Shown: positions 7,934-17,555, counted from the first letter of the stretch. The stretch is DNA of 64,000 bases from Erysipelotrichaceae bacterium 66202529 (GCA_017161075.1 CP046174.1:2976001-3040000); one strand, 5' to 3'. Numbers and translations are program-made. The notes: generated by a model from the sequence alone, not told the origin.

Positions 7934-9298
7934 ATGAAAACACGAATCGAGCATGATTCTATGGGTGAAATCGCTGTTGAGGAAGATAAATACTGGGGTG
8001 CCCAGACTCAGCGCAGCTATGAAAATTTCAAAATCGGAGACGAAAAGATTCCACTGAGCGTTATCAACGCCTTTGCTCATCTGAAGCTGGCATGTGCAAA
8101 GGTCAATCATGAGCTTGGACGGCTGGAGGAACGAAAGCTAGATATGATTGCCACTGCCTGTGATGAAATCTTGTGCGGCAGACTGGATTCCCACTTCCCG
8201 CTTGCCGTGTGGCAGACTGGAAGTGGTACACAGAGCAATATGAATGTCAATGAGGTTATCGCCAACCGCGGCAATGAGCTGGCAAGGGAAGTGCTGCTGC
8301 ATCCCAATGATGATGTAAATAAGGGGCAAAGCTCCAATGATACCTTCCCCACCGCTATGCATATCGCAGCGATTGAGGCAATCCGAAAGCAGCTGCTGCC
8401 AGAGCTGGAGGAAATGATTTCAGTATGCAAGCGTCTGGAAAAGGAAAATTGCAATATCATAAAAATCGGACGTACCCATCTGCAGGATGCAACACCTCTG
8501 CGCTTTTCCCAGGAAATCAGTGGCTGGCGCGGGATGCTGGAAAACAATATCGATATGCTGCAGAAGGCAATCGATTCCCTGCGTAAGCTCGCTATCGGCG
8601 GTACTGCGGTTGGAACCGGCTTAAATGCACCACAGGGCTTTGGTGAGCGCGTATGTGAAAAGCTGAGTGAACAGCTTAACACCCAGTTTATCAGTGATCC
8701 GAATAAATTTCATGCCTTATCCGCAAAGGATGATATCTGCTTTGCTCATGGCGCAATAAAGGCACTGGCGGCAAACTGTATGAAGATTGCAAACGATGTA
8801 CGCTGGCTGGCAAGCGGGCCGAGATGCGGTCTGCAGGAAATCCGGATACCAGAAAATGAGCCAGGAAGCAGCATCATGCCGGGAAAGGTCAATCCAACCC
8901 AATGTGAAGCAATGACCATGGTTGCTGTACAGGTCATGGGAAATGATGCAGCTATTGGATTTGCGGCAAGCCAGGGAAATTTTGAGTTGAATGTATTTAT
9001 GCCCGTCATTATTTATAACTTCCTGCAGTCTGTGACCCTGCTTAGTGACGCTCTGCGCAGCTTCCGCATCCATTGTGTAGATGGCATTCAGGCTAATCAG
9101 GAAAAAATGAAGGAGTATCTGCAGCATTCCCTGATGCTTGTGACAGCATTGAATCCGCATATCGGCTATGAAAATGCTGCAAAGACAGCAAAAAAAGCCT
9201 TTCAGGATGGAATTTCTTTAAAGGAAGCATGCGTATCCCTTGGATTCCTGCGGGAAGAGGAATTCGATGCCTATGTTATTCCTGAAAACATGGTATAG
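7934..9298 (+). CDS. fumC: Class II fumarate hydratase
   Basis: 454 residues, the usual length of the iron-independent class II fumarase, a homotetrameric cytosolic enzyme interconverting fumarate and L-malate. All signature segments are visible: the substrate-binding GSGTQSNMN (about 98-106), the [14 protein letters not shown] region, IGRTHLQDA with the catalytic His, and the superfamily signature [11 protein letters not shown] (about 317-327). Related aspartase is less likely because of the overall FumC-like N-terminus ([24 protein letters not shown]). AAGGAG lies 10 bases before the ATG. It faces the malic enzyme gene at 9677 with two terminators between, suggesting a fumarate-malate-pyruvate route. 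Confidence 0.95.
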   Translation: MKTRIEHDSMGEIAVEEDKYWGAQTQRSYENFKIGDEKIPLSVINAFAHLKLACAKVNHELGRLEERKLDMIATACDEILCGRLDSHFPLAVWQTGSGTQSNMNVNEVIANRGNELAREVLLHPNDDVNKGQSSNDTFPTAMHIAAIEAIRKQLLPELEEMISVCKRLEKENCNIIKIGRTHLQDATPLRFSQEISGWRGMLENNIDMLQKAIDSLRKLAIGGTAVGTGLNAPQGFGERVCEKLSEQLNTQFISDPNKFHALSAKDDICFAHGAIKALAANCMKIANDVRWLASGPRCGLQEIRIPENEPGSSIMPGKVNPTQCEAMTMVAVQVMGNDAAIGFAASQGNFELNVFMPVIIYNFLQSVTLLSDALRSFRIHCVDGIQANQEKMKEYLQHSLMLVTALNPHIGYENAAKTAKKAFQDGISLKEACVSLGFLREEEFDAYVIPENMV

Positions 9299-9331
9299 GA
9301 AAGTTCAGAGCCTTTCCTGTCTATCAGTAAT

Positions 9332-9417
9332 CCTGCTTGTAAAATTAACAGAAAATTATCCGTACAGCTAAGCTTGTAAAATTGGCACAAAATCATCCGT
9401 ACAGGTGAGCTTGTGCC
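9332..9417 (+). repeat. Imperfect tandem duplication, ~37-bp unit
   Basis: Two adjacent units begin GCTTGTAAAATT and contain ATCCGTACAG; a third partial GCTTGTG follows. The last unit supplies the arms of the fumC terminator. Confidence 0.7.
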
Positions 9418-9423
9418 TTTTTT
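9384..9423 (+). terminator. fumC terminator
   Basis: GGCACAA (9384-9390) pairs with TTGTGCC (9411-9417) around a 20-base loop, followed by six Ts. From 9424 to 9635 I see no gene or other structure. Confidence 0.8.
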
Positions 9424-9635
9424 GCATATATGAAAACGTACTGCTCTGATTTCTATCAGAAGCTGCTTTTTTAACAGCTATGCTCTGGCAAATTGCAGCG
9501 GAAATCATCTAAAGAAACGATACAGCTTCATATGCGCATACACCACAGACACTATATTTGCATTGCTGACCAACAAAAACAGCTAGAAGATGCTTAGTTT
9601 GCTGTCATGATGCTTCCTTTTTCATGCTGCTGTGC

Positions 9636-9664
9636 GAAAAAAAATACGGCTTTTACACCGTATT
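9636..9664 (-). terminator. Malic enzyme terminator
   Basis: AATACGG / CCGTATT stem. The minus strand continues into eight to nine Ts. Confidence 0.85.
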
Positions 9665-9676
9665 GCTTGTATTTCT

Positions 9677-10849
9677 CTATATGCGGGCTACACCGCTGTC
9701 CCTTGCGGCCTGTGCAACTGCCTTGGCAACCACTGCTCCCACTTCTTTATTCAATGCGCTTGGAATGATGTAATCCGCATGCAGCTCATCCTCTTTTACT
9801 AAGGAGGCAATAGCATATGCTGCCGCTACCTTCATATCCTCATTGATATCCGTTGCACGAACATCCAGAGCACCTCGGAAAATACCCGGGAAGGCCAATA
9901 CATTATTGATCTGATTTGCAAAATCGCTGCGTCCTGTACCAACGACATACGCACCCGCCTTTTTCGCCTTATCCGGCATGATTTCCGGTACCGGATTTGC
10001 CATTGGCAGTACGATGGATTTTTCATTCATAGAAGCAACCATGTCCTCACTGACTACATCTGGTGCAGATACACCGATAAAAATATCACTGTTCTTCATG
10101 GCATCCGCAAGACTGCCCTTCAGCATTCCTTTATTCGTAACCTCAGCAATTTCCTTCTTGCCTTCGTTCATGCCTTCCCTTCCTTTATATACGCTTCCTC
10201 TGGAATCACAGAGAATGACATCGCCGAATTTCATGTTAAGCAGCAGCTTGGCAATGGCGATTCCTGCAGAACCTGCGCCATTGATAACGATACGCAGGCT
10301 TCCCATTTTCTTCCCTGTCAGCTTCACCGCATTTAACAAAGCCGCAGCCGTAACGATTGCAGTACCGTGCTGATCGTCATGGAATACCGGAATATCGCAT
10401 AGCTCCTTCAGCTTCGCTTCAATTTCAAAGCAGCGTGGTGCCGCAATGTCCTCCAGATTGATACCGCCGAAGCTGCCGGATAATAACGCAACCGTACGGA
10501 CGATTTCATCCACATCCTTGCTTTTTATACATAGCGGAATGGCATTCACACCGCCAAATTCCTTAAACAGAACACATTTTCCTTCCATGACCGGCATACC
10601 TGCCTCCGGCCCGATATCCCCCAGACCAAGAACAGCTGTTCCATCGGTAACAACAGCTACCAAATTGCCTCTTCCCGTCAGCTCGTAGCTTTTGTTGATG
10701 TCCTTTTCAATTTCCAGACAGGGAGCAGCAACTCCCGGTGTATATGCCAGACTCAGATCATCCTTGGTATTGATTTCCATCTTGGGATCGATATCCAGCT
10801 TTCCTTTCCACTCTGCATGCAGACGCAGTGCTTCTTTTGCATAATCCAT
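9677..10849 (-). CDS. NAD(P)-dependent malic enzyme
   Basis: 390-residue short bacterial malic enzyme, decarboxylating malate to pyruvate with NAD(P) reduction and a divalent metal. Recognised from LSLAYTPGVAAPCLEI near the N-terminus, VTDGTAVLGLGDIGPEAGMPVMEGK, and the metal-site segment CFEIEAKL...VFHDDQHGTAIV. The Rossmann motif is INGAGSAGIAIA, and VLPMANPVPEIMP lies beyond it. The start is set at ATG 10849 (MDYAKEALRLH) rather than the ATG five codons upstream: GAGG is 9 bases from it and known relatives begin here. A TATAAT box lies at 10883-10888. Cofactor preference is not assigned. It faces fumC, consistent with C4-dicarboxylate use. Confidence 0.93.
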   Translation of the reverse strand: MDYAKEALRLHAEWKGKLDIDPKMEINTKDDLSLAYTPGVAAPCLEIEKDINKSYELTGRGNLVAVVTDGTAVLGLGDIGPEAGMPVMEGKCVLFKEFGGVNAIPLCIKSKDVDEIVRTVALLSGSFGGINLEDIAAPRCFEIEAKLKELCDIPVFHDDQHGTAIVTAAALLNAVKLTGKKMGSLRIVINGAGSAGIAIAKLLLNMKFGDVILCDSRGSVYKGREGMNEGKKEIAEVTNKGMLKGSLADAMKNSDIFIGVSAPDVVSEDMVASMNEKSIVLPMANPVPEIMPDKAKKAGAYVVGTGRSDFANQINNVLAFPGIFRGALDVRATDINEDMKVAAAYAIASLVKEDELHADYIIPSALNKEVGAVVAKAVAQAARDSGVARI

Positions 10850-11031
10850 CTTCGCATACCTCAACTTTCTTTTTCGTTCAGTATTATAGTATCACAAGCG
10901 AAAAAAGATATAAACAGAAAATGTAAATATTCCGCTTGGAAACTACCTCAAAAGAACAATGGATTCTTTTTTCTGCTGCCGTTATAGAACAGTGATTTCT
11001 GTCCACAATATACAGCAGGAGGAGACTTGCC

Positions 11032-11916
11032 ATGGATAAAAAAAGAACTGCATTCGCCAACCGGATCTGTAATGAAAAAAGCTATCTGCAGACAGATTTA
11101 CTGGCTGATTTACATGTCACACTGCCAAGACAGAATACCAGACTGGAGGCTGCACTGGAGGATATGTGGAAACGCAAGGTACGTCATGTCATCCTATGCG
11201 GTGATCTGACAAACAACGGATATTCCTTTCAAATGAAGCAGGTACTGACACAGCTGCAGGAATTTCCCATTCACGTCCTTGCGGCATTGGGAAATCATGA
11301 TCTTTATAATATATTTTCCCGCACGCAGAACCGTATTCATCCGGAATACCGTAAGCTGCTGCCAAGACATGCGGAAAGCATCTACTTTGATCAATATGTA
11401 GAGGGCATTCATTTCTATATACTGAACAGTGAACAGCCAAGCAAGAATGATATGATTCTTTCGCATAAGCAGGTGGACTGGCTGCTCAATGTTCTGAAAC
11501 AGGATGATAAAAGCAAACCGGTCTGCATTATCGCACATCAGCCTCTGCAGGATACCCATCCGCGAAGTGAGCAGCATACCGGTACCCAGCAGCAGCTTAC
11601 TAAAGATATGCTGAAAGCGCTGCATCCGCATATTCTTATTATCAGCGGACATCTGCATAACAGCTTTGCACTGTGTGAGGTATTGGCTACAAATAACCTA
11701 TTCCTTATCAATCTGCCCTCCTTTGTCCGTATCGAGCATGGAGATTCACAGGATCAGATCGGGTTTCATTTACGCTTCTATTCAGATTTTCTCTATTTGC
11801 GGACACGGGATTATAAAAAAGGACGCTGGATTCTATCCCATGAATATATCCTTGACATGAAAAAGCAGGAGGTCATCAGCTTTGATGCGGATCTTCTGCC
11901 ATCAGAACCTTTGTAA
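11032..11916 (+). CDS. Metallophosphoesterase
   Basis: 294-residue calcineurin-like phosphoesterase with the complete metal-site set: DLH (about 26-28), GDLTNNG (about 58-64), GNHD (about 86-89), HQPL and SGHLHN near residues 170-205. No signal peptide, so it is probably cytosolic. The substrate (phosphodiester, nucleotide or phosphoprotein) cannot be inferred. AGGAGGAG lies 8 bases before the ATG. Its last ~40 bases overlap the 3' end of a small membrane protein gene on the other strand. Confidence 0.88.
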   Translation: MDKKRTAFANRICNEKSYLQTDLLADLHVTLPRQNTRLEAALEDMWKRKVRHVILCGDLTNNGYSFQMKQVLTQLQEFPIHVLAALGNHDLYNIFSRTQNRIHPEYRKLLPRHAESIYFDQYVEGIHFYILNSEQPSKNDMILSHKQVDWLLNVLKQDDKSKPVCIIAHQPLQDTHPRSEQHTGTQQQLTKDMLKALHPHILIISGHLHNSFALCEVLATNNLFLINLPSFVRIEHGDSQDQIGFHLRFYSDFLYLRTRDYKKGRWILSHEYILDMKKQEVISFDADLLPSEPL

Positions 11917-12091
11917 ATAAGATAAGAAAAAAAGCAAACAGGACAGCAGCAAGCCCAATAAAGAAAGTTGCCGCCAGACTGGCAAGCGGCAGAATCCAAA
12001 GCAGATTCTGTCGTTTTTGTATGAAGTAATATTGTAAAAGCAATGCAGCTGCCGGTATCAGCAGCCAGGCAAGCACCAGCAGTTCGTTCAT
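11876..12091 (-). CDS. Small two-TM membrane protein (71 aa)
   Basis: Not recognised. 71 residues with two long hydrophobic helices (LLVLAWLLIPAAALLLQYYF and a second at about 32-58) separated by a basic turn (QKRQN). ATG 12091 is preferred over the ATG two codons upstream because AGAGGG is then 6 bases away. Its 3' end overlaps the convergent phosphoesterase gene by 41 bases. Real coding status is likely but rests on the ribosome site and composition only. Confidence 0.55.
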   Translation of the reverse strand: MNELLVLAWLLIPAAALLLQYYFIQKRQNLLWILPLASLAATFFIGLAAVLFAFFLILFTKVLMAEDPHQS

Positions 12092-12144
12092 AGACATCCC
12101 TCTTACTACAGTATATGCACTTCCCCATCGAAAACTACTGATAA

Positions 12145-12178
12145 CAAAAAAAGACTCTCACACATTTTTGTGAAAGCC
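12145..12178 (-). terminator. Terminator of the DUF1836 gene
   Basis: On the minus strand GGCTTTCACA pairs with TGTGAGAGTC (two G-U pairs), followed by seven to eight Ts. The stem ends just before the stop codon. Confidence 0.85.
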
Positions 12179-12180
12179 CG

Positions 12181-12711
12181 TTATGTTTCAGATTCCTCCT
12201 GAATCATGATTTGGGGATGCTCCAATTCATGACGCACATAAATTGTATAAGCCACTGCCTGTACGGTATTACGAATCAAATCCACCACCAGACTGCCATC
12301 ATCATCACTTGGCGCATGATGTACCTTTTTGTGCGCGAAAATACATTTCAAACAGCATTCCAGCTCTGCACAAAAATAATTATACGCCTGGTCGATTGGA
12401 TATTTATAAATCTGCACACGAATCAACTTACTGATTTCATCCATGCGATATACGATTTTCAAAATACAGACAACCATCAGATAAGCAACATGATTTTTTG
12501 TATATTTCTTTTTAATGGGAGGAGAAACAATCCCATGCTTCACATAGTTGTTTATCATGGTGGAGGTTACCATCTTTTCCTGATCCTTGGCGTGAAACGG
12601 CTTGAGGTATTCATTGAGCAGCGTTACCACCTGATCCATATATAAATCCATATCCGGCAGCTCCTCCCAGCGGGGACAATGAAATGCCGGTGCTTTTCTT
12701 TTCTCTATCAT
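12181..12711 (-). CDS. DUF1836 domain protein
   Basis: 176-residue protein with the DUF1836 signature near the N-terminus (PRWEELPDMDLYMDQVV), then TSTMINNYVKHGIVSPPIKKKY, which resembles a MerR-like winged helix recognition region. DUF1836 proteins are common in Bacillota and are probably small DNA-binding regulators, but no target is known. TTG and GTG codons lie upstream in frame. ATG 12711 is chosen because TTGGTGA is 5-8 bases before it. The C-terminal half contains CAELECCLKC, a cysteine-rich patch that could bind metal. Confidence 0.82.
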   Translation of the reverse strand: MIEKRKAPAFHCPRWEELPDMDLYMDQVVTLLNEYLKPFHAKDQEKMVTSTMINNYVKHGIVSPPIKKKYTKNHVAYLMVVCILKIVYRMDEISKLIRVQIYKYPIDQAYNYFCAELECCLKCIFAHKKVHHAPSDDDGSLVVDLIRNTVQAVAYTIYVRHELEHPQIMIQEESET

Positions 12712-13057
12712 ATTTATCACCAAGCATATCGTAGCATTCCGTCAATGAATTGTCAACTAATATATTTTACCAGTTTATATGTTTTTTGATACTAAATGAT
12801 GTATATAGGAATATATTAGCTTCCTATAGCTGAAACCCTTTAAAAAGGAGCGATTTTCACAGATGCAGACAGCTGGAGGACAGTTTTTTCTTAACCAAAA
12901 GAAGCTGATACAAAAAATCAAATTCAATTTTTTGAGATTCAATCGTATAGCAATCAGACAGAAAATCACCCCCATACAGCATAAGCCTGCATGCTATTTT
13001 GCCTGTATGCAGATATGAATTTTCTGTTGTTATCTTCCTGAGCAGGTATTACAAAGC
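12712..13057. other. Gene-free stretch, 346 bp
   Basis: AT-rich sequence between the DUF1836 start and the asparaginase stop. One 66-codon ORF on the minus strand has no ribosome site and is not credited. No convincing terminator was found for asparaginase. Confidence 0.4.
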
Positions 13058-14053
13058 TTATGGTAAAGTGATTTCATTTACATAATTCGTTTCAAATATT
13101 TTTTTCACTTCCGCTGTGTCACTGCTTCTTCCCAATGCCCACATTAGCTTGGTGACACATGCCTCACTCGTCATATCATAGCCCTGAATCACACCATGCT
13201 GCAAAACCTTTTGCCCAGTTTGATAAATAGAGAAATCACTATATTCGTAAAGGCACTGGCTGCATACCACCACGCTGATACCGCAGGATACGATTTTCTC
13301 CAGCTCGCTGATCAGGTCGCGCCGCACAAAGTTGATTCCTCCTGCCCCAAAGGCTTCGATAACGATACCGCGGATATCCATTTCCGCCAGCTTATCAAAA
13401 AGCTGCGGGTTCATTCCCGGAATCAGTTTAATCAGTACCACATCTTTGCACAGCTCATCCTCCAAGGCAAAGGCGCCCTCTGTATGGATGAGCAGCTTTT
13501 TATTCATATGCAGTCCTCTGGCATCCACCAGTCCGCACGGCTCCAGGTTGACACTTTCAAAGGCGTCAAAATTCATCGTACGTACCTTGACAACTCGTGT
13601 TGCCAGCATGATTTTACGATTAAAGCACACATAGACTCCCTGAATATCCTCGCAAACGGCAGTAAAGGCCACACGTATATTCTCCACGCCATCACTCAGC
13701 GGATGCAGCAGCGGAAGCTGGCTTCCCGTGATTATGACAGGTATATCGAGATTGCGCAGCATAAACGAAAGAGCACCTGCCGTATAGGCCATCGTATCCG
13801 TACCATGGCTTAACACGATACCATCATATCCGTTTTTTGCCTCTGCGATCCGTCTGGCGATCAGCTGCCATTCCTCCGGCTGCATATTGCTGGAATCCAG
13901 CCGCAGTAAATCCTCACATACGATTTCAATATCATCGTGATGCTCACCAAGATAATGCAGTATTTCCTCACTGGTCAAAGACGGTACCAGGCCTTCCTCA
14001 CTGGAGCTGGATGCAATCGTTCCGCCAGTTGTTAAAAATAATATCTTCTTCAT
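13058..14053 (-). CDS. ansA: Type I (cytosolic) L-asparaginase
   Basis: 331-residue enzyme hydrolysing asparagine to aspartate and ammonia. Both catalytic signatures are intact: TTGGTIASS at residues 8-16 (first Thr nucleophile) and VLSHGTDTMAYTAG around 83-96 (second Thr, Asp). There is no signal peptide, which together with the length fits the cytosolic type I enzyme. The upstream extension MRLGKRGK is rejected, since AGAGGT lies 7 bases before ATG 14053. Single gene; no partner aspartase is beside it. Confidence 0.93.
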   Translation of the reverse strand: MKKILFLTTGGTIASSSSEEGLVPSLTSEEILHYLGEHHDDIEIVCEDLLRLDSSNMQPEEWQLIARRIAEAKNGYDGIVLSHGTDTMAYTAGALSFMLRNLDIPVIITGSQLPLLHPLSDGVENIRVAFTAVCEDIQGVYVCFNRKIMLATRVVKVRTMNFDAFESVNLEPCGLVDARGLHMNKKLLIHTEGAFALEDELCKDVVLIKLIPGMNPQLFDKLAEMDIRGIVIEAFGAGGINFVRRDLISELEKIVSCGISVVVCSQCLYEYSDFSIYQTGQKVLQHGVIQGYDMTSEACVTKLMWALGRSSDTAEVKKIFETNYVNEITLP

Positions 14054-14585
14054 CTTTTTACCTCTTTTTCCTAACCGCATATATTATACGCAGAATCCCT
14101 ATATATTGAAAAGCATTATTATGAAGAATTCGCAGCTGCTGCCCGTTTTCGCCTCCTTCGACCGCATATGTTATGTAGTAAGGAGATATGCAGACCCAGC
14201 AAAGTGTTGAATGACGAGTAAGGCCACCGTACCTTTCAAGAATGAATATTCCTTATGACGATATGCTCGCAGTAAATCACATAGCTATCGTATCTTTCCT
14301 GTATAGGATGGAAAGCAGTAACGAATGATGGTCAATACACCGCTAATAAAAAGCAAGGCTTTCGATCTGGAATTATAAAATGTTTTCTGTTTTGTACATT
14401 AAACGCAGCAGGTACTATTTACAGCCATAACATACAAGAATATTGAAAGGATGCAAAAGATGGAAATAAGAATTATATTACATCCGATTTCCTTTTCCCT
14501 GTTATAATTAACTATAATAAGAACCTGTGGCAACGGTGTACCATAATATAGTACTATAATTTTTTCATTTTTTTCAATAAAAGTC
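14054..14585. other. Gene-free stretch, ~530 bp
   Basis: Between asparaginase and the tRNA-Glu promoter. AT-rich, with scattered -10-like boxes (for example TATAAT near 14500). No ORF with a ribosome site beyond eight codons and no stable RNA was recognised. Confidence 0.4.
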
Positions 14586-14614
14586 TTGCGCCCTGCTCCT
14601 TCTTATGATATTAT
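14586..14614 (+). promoter_or_regulatory. tRNA-Glu promoter
   Basis: TTGCGC and TATTAT separated by 17 bases; the tRNA starts 28 bases after the -10 box. Confidence 0.65.
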
Positions 14615-14641
14615 AAACAGGCATTCGCGGTTAATACTGAT

Positions 14642-14717
14642 GGCGCGTTGGAGAAACGGTTAACTCACTTGCCTTTCACGCAAGCATTCACGGGTTCGAA
14701 TCCCGTACGCGTCACCA
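14642..14717 (+). tRNA. tRNA-Glu (UUC)
   Basis: Full cloverleaf: acceptor GGCGCGT / ACGCGTC with one G-U pair, anticodon stem CTTGC / GCAAG with loop CTTTCAC (anticodon TTC), and T-arm CGGGTTCGAATCCCG. The CCA is encoded. It closely resembles Bacillus tRNA-Glu. Confidence 0.97.
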
Positions 14718-14729
14718 ATAAGGTAAATG

Positions 14730-14757
14730 AAGTCCCTTTATGATAGGGGCTTTTTTT
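14730..14757 (+). terminator. tRNA-Glu terminator
   Basis: AAGTCCCT pairs with AGGGGCTT (one G-U) and is followed by seven Ts. Confidence 0.85.
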
Positions 14758-15077
14758 CGTGTTCTCCGTTATATGTATATCAGTCTTCTACATACACATA
14801 AAAAGGTTTCTATATGACAAAGGCCTAGTGATTATCCTTAACCAGCAATCCTGAAAGAGTATCTATTAAATTCATAAATGCAGCCTTTCTTCCGACAGAT
14901 AAACCATTATAGAACCTTATTATAATCACCCTGTGTTCTTCATCAGCTTTAACCTATCCTTATTTATAATATCCCTCTCTCTTTTGATATCATAGGTCAT
15001 CATCGATATAGCCTGATATTCGGCAATGCTCAATATAAATATCTGAATTATAATCTACATAGAAATGAGGTAATTAC
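14758..15077. other. Gene-free stretch, 320 bp
   Basis: AT-rich leader of the small HTH gene. Nothing else recognised. Confidence 0.4.
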
Positions 15078-15287
15078 ATGATAAGCTATGAACCATTATG
15101 GAGAACATTAAAGGAAAAGCAGATTTCCCAATATACCTTAATAAATAAGTATCATGTAAGTACTGGAACACTGGATGCATTTCGTAAAGGAAGCAGTGTC
15201 ACACTAAATACATTACACGATCTATGCATGATCCTTGAATGTGATATACAGGATATCGTAACATTCAGGCCGGAAAAAAAACTTTAA
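15078..15287 (+). CDS. Small Cro/C1-type HTH regulator
   Basis: 69-residue protein consisting of a single helix-turn-helix of the YozG/HTH_26 type: WRTLKEKQISQYTLINKYHVSTGTLDAFRKG, then LNTLHDLCMILECDIQDIV. This is the usual short XRE-like regulator of Bacillota. A GAGG site precedes the ATG and a terminator follows. No obvious partner gene is adjacent, so the target is unknown. Confidence 0.85.
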   Translation: MISYEPLWRTLKEKQISQYTLINKYHVSTGTLDAFRKGSSVTLNTLHDLCMILECDIQDIVTFRPEKKL

Positions 15288-15329
15288 TCAAGCAGGCCTC
15301 TCTGTTGGGGGTAGGATTAAATAAAAAGA

Positions 15330-15376
15330 AGATTAGAATAGCTACAGCTGATAAACGTAGGATTCTAATCTTTTTA
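15330..15376 (+). terminator. Terminator of the small HTH gene
   Basis: AGATTAGAAT pairs perfectly with ATTCTAATCT, followed by five Ts. Confidence 0.85.
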
Positions 15377-15580
15377 CATATACAAGCATTTAAAATGCAG
15401 TGATACAGAAATCAACCATGTTTGTACGAACACTTCAATTTTCAGAAAGTATTCATACATATTTAAAGTGATACGTTTGACCCTTTAGTCCATATACCAA
15501 TAACATACACCTTTACCATTTAGCTGTGACATAATATATGGTATAATAGCATGGTTATAGAGTAATAGTGAGGTAAAAAT

Positions 15581-16783
15581 ATGAATAGAATGTATCCAAA
15601 GGTCACCATTTCTGAAGAAGGAGAAAAGTGGCTGAACAACGGACAGATGTGGATGTATAGAAATAATGTGGTACACCTTGATGAAAGTATTGAAAACGGA
15701 GCACTGGTTGATATAGTAACAACGAATGACCGATATCTTGGTACTGGCTTCTTATCCAAAAACAGCCATATAACTGTTAGAATTTTATCCAAAAATAAAA
15801 GCGATGCTTTTGACAGAGCCTTTTTTAAGGAACGAATAAAATTCGCTTATGATTTTCGCAAAACACTGGAATGCAGAAATATCACAAACTGCCGCCTGAT
15901 TTTCGGTGAAGCCGATCAGCTGCCTGGTCTGACCGTAGACCGCTATAATGAAATTCTTGTTGCCCAAATTAGTTCTTTCGGGCTCGATCAGCGCAAAGAT
16001 ATGCTGTACGAGGTACTGCTGGAGGTGCTGCATGAGGATGGTCAGGATGTCAAAGGAATATACGAACGAAACGACATTAAGGTACGCACTAAGGAAGGGC
16101 TGCCATTGGAAAAGGGCTATTGGCGTCATGCTGATTTACCAACAAAGACCATCATAAATGAGAATGGAATCAAGCTGCATGTAGATGTTGAAAAAGGACA
16201 GAAAACAGGATATTTTCTTGATCAGAAGGCAAACAGAGTACTGCTTCGCGAAATGTCACAAGGGAAACGGGTCATGGACTGCTTCTCTCATACCGGAGGC
16301 TTTGCACTGAACGCCGCTTATGGCAACGCACAACAGGTAGTTGCAGTTGATGTATCACAGACCGCTCTGGATCAGGCCTATGAAAATGCAAAATTAAATC
16401 AATTAGAGAATCGAATTTCCTTCGTAAAAGCAGATGTATTCAAGTATCTGGACGCATGTGAGGAAGGACAATTTGATATTATCGTATTGGATCCGCCTGC
16501 CTTTACGAAATCAAGAAGAACCATTGATCACGCCTATAACGGCTACAAGCGCATAAACAAGAAAGCCATGAAGCTGTTAGGCAGAGGCGGCTATCTGATT
16601 ACCTGCAGCTGTTCCCGTTTTATGGAGATAGATAATTTTGAAAAAATGCTGAGAGAAGCAGCACAGGAAACCGGTGTTACTCTGAAGCAGGTTTCTGTCA
16701 CACAGCAAAATCATGATCATCCAATTTTGTGGACAATGGAAGAAACCTCATATTTGAAATTTTATATCTTTCAGATTGTATAA
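15581..16783 (+). CDS. Class I SAM-dependent rRNA methyltransferase, RlmI type
   Basis: 400-residue protein of the RlmI/YwbD family, which methylates C5 of a 23S rRNA cytosine (C1962 in E. coli). Order of parts: N-terminal PUA-like domain (about 1-80), EEHP-like middle segment (FGEADQLPGLTVDRY, about 108-122) and a Rossmann methyltransferase domain. In the latter, VMDCFSHTGGFALNAA (about 231-246) is the SAM motif and DIIVLDPPAF the catalytic NPPY-like motif. ITCSCSRFM carries the catalytic cysteine region. GAGG lies 7 bases before the ATG and a TATAAT box sits at 15542-15547. Single gene. Confidence 0.9.
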   Translation: MNRMYPKVTISEEGEKWLNNGQMWMYRNNVVHLDESIENGALVDIVTTNDRYLGTGFLSKNSHITVRILSKNKSDAFDRAFFKERIKFAYDFRKTLECRNITNCRLIFGEADQLPGLTVDRYNEILVAQISSFGLDQRKDMLYEVLLEVLHEDGQDVKGIYERNDIKVRTKEGLPLEKGYWRHADLPTKTIINENGIKLHVDVEKGQKTGYFLDQKANRVLLREMSQGKRVMDCFSHTGGFALNAAYGNAQQVVAVDVSQTALDQAYENAKLNQLENRISFVKADVFKYLDACEEGQFDIIVLDPPAFTKSRRTIDHAYNGYKRINKKAMKLLGRGGYLITCSCSRFMEIDNFEKMLREAAQETGVTLKQVSVTQQNHDHPILWTMEETSYLKFYIFQIV

Positions 16784-17334
16784 GGGCAGCTTCTGTAAGG
16801 AAAATTATACATAGGAAAGCTGATGATTCAGGAGGAAAGAATCCACTTGCTGCTCTTTCTGATATCCGCTTTCTTTTTTAATAATGCTTCAGCAATACTA
16901 CGCCATGTCAGCTTGTAAGCTATTGCCTGATGATGCAGGATTGAGATAACGAAAGCCTTATAAAAATACACGAGCCGATTCCCTGAACTGCCTCTACACT
17001 TTCCTGCTTTATAAATACTCATTTTATTTTTGGAAAAGGATGTTAAGATATTATATAGAATTTTAAATTCCTTTTGTTATTCCCCATTTATAACTTGTTA
17101 TAATGCTATCATTGAAAGTCAAAACACTTTATCAATTTTGCGATAAAAAAGCAGACGATCTGTATTCAAAGAATGCCCCTATGTTCAGGAATATATGAGC
17201 TTTACTTTAGAAAATTTAAACTGTTAATTGCGGGATAGCAAGGAGTGATCTTCCCTGAAACTGGAAATCAGAATATGATTTTTGATTTTCAGTGTATTTT
17301 GTTATTTTAAATACATGAAATTTGATTTTTCATC
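16784..17334. other. Gene-free stretch, ~550 bp
   Basis: AT-rich sequence between the methyltransferase and the tRNA-Asn promoter. A weak hairpin CTGGAAATCA / TGATTTTCAG sits near 17260-17292. One 64-codon minus-strand ORF (16828-17022) lacks a ribosome site and is not credited. Confidence 0.4.
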
Positions 17335-17363
17335 TTGCAAAAACAACATAGCTATGGTATTAT
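17335..17363 (+). promoter_or_regulatory. tRNA-Asn promoter
   Basis: TTGCAA and TATTAT with a 17-base spacer, 19 bases before the tRNA. It has the same layout as the tRNA-Glu promoter. Confidence 0.7.
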
Positions 17364-17382
17364 TATTAAGCATTTGAGATAC

Positions 17383-17458
17383 GCCTTAATAGCTCAGTTG
17401 GTAGAGCATCCGGCTGTTAACCGGCAGGTCACAGGTTCAAGTCCTGTTTAAGGCGCCA
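17383..17458 (+). tRNA. tRNA-Asn (GUU)
   Basis: Acceptor GCCTTAA / TTAAGGC, D-arm AGCTCAGTTGGTAGAGC, anticodon loop containing GTT between CCGGC-type stems, and T-arm ACAGGTTCAAGTCCTGT. The CCA is encoded. Confidence 0.97.
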
Positions 17459-17469
17459 GTATAAAGAAT

Positions 17470-17493
17470 AAGCCCGTGAAAACGGGTTTTTTG
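17470..17493 (+). terminator. tRNA-Asn terminator
   Basis: AAGCCCGT / ACGGGTTT stem with a GAAA-type loop, followed by a T run. Confidence 0.88.
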
Positions 17494-17555
17494 TTATTCT
17501 AGTCAATGTTTACCGTTCCCTCATATTCCAAAATCCTCATGTGTTCGTGGAGGAT

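Noticed and set aside
9332..9417. Possible CRISPR-like repeat array
   Set aside because: Only two full adjacent units without spacers; it is a simple tandem duplication feeding a terminator.
12775..12975. 66-codon minus-strand ORF starting near a GGGGGTG stretch
   Set aside because: The GGGGGTG lies after, not before, the ATG; no ribosome site and no conserved-looking features.
16828..17022. 64-codon minus-strand ORF
   Set aside because: No ribosome site and no neighbouring signals; probably chance.
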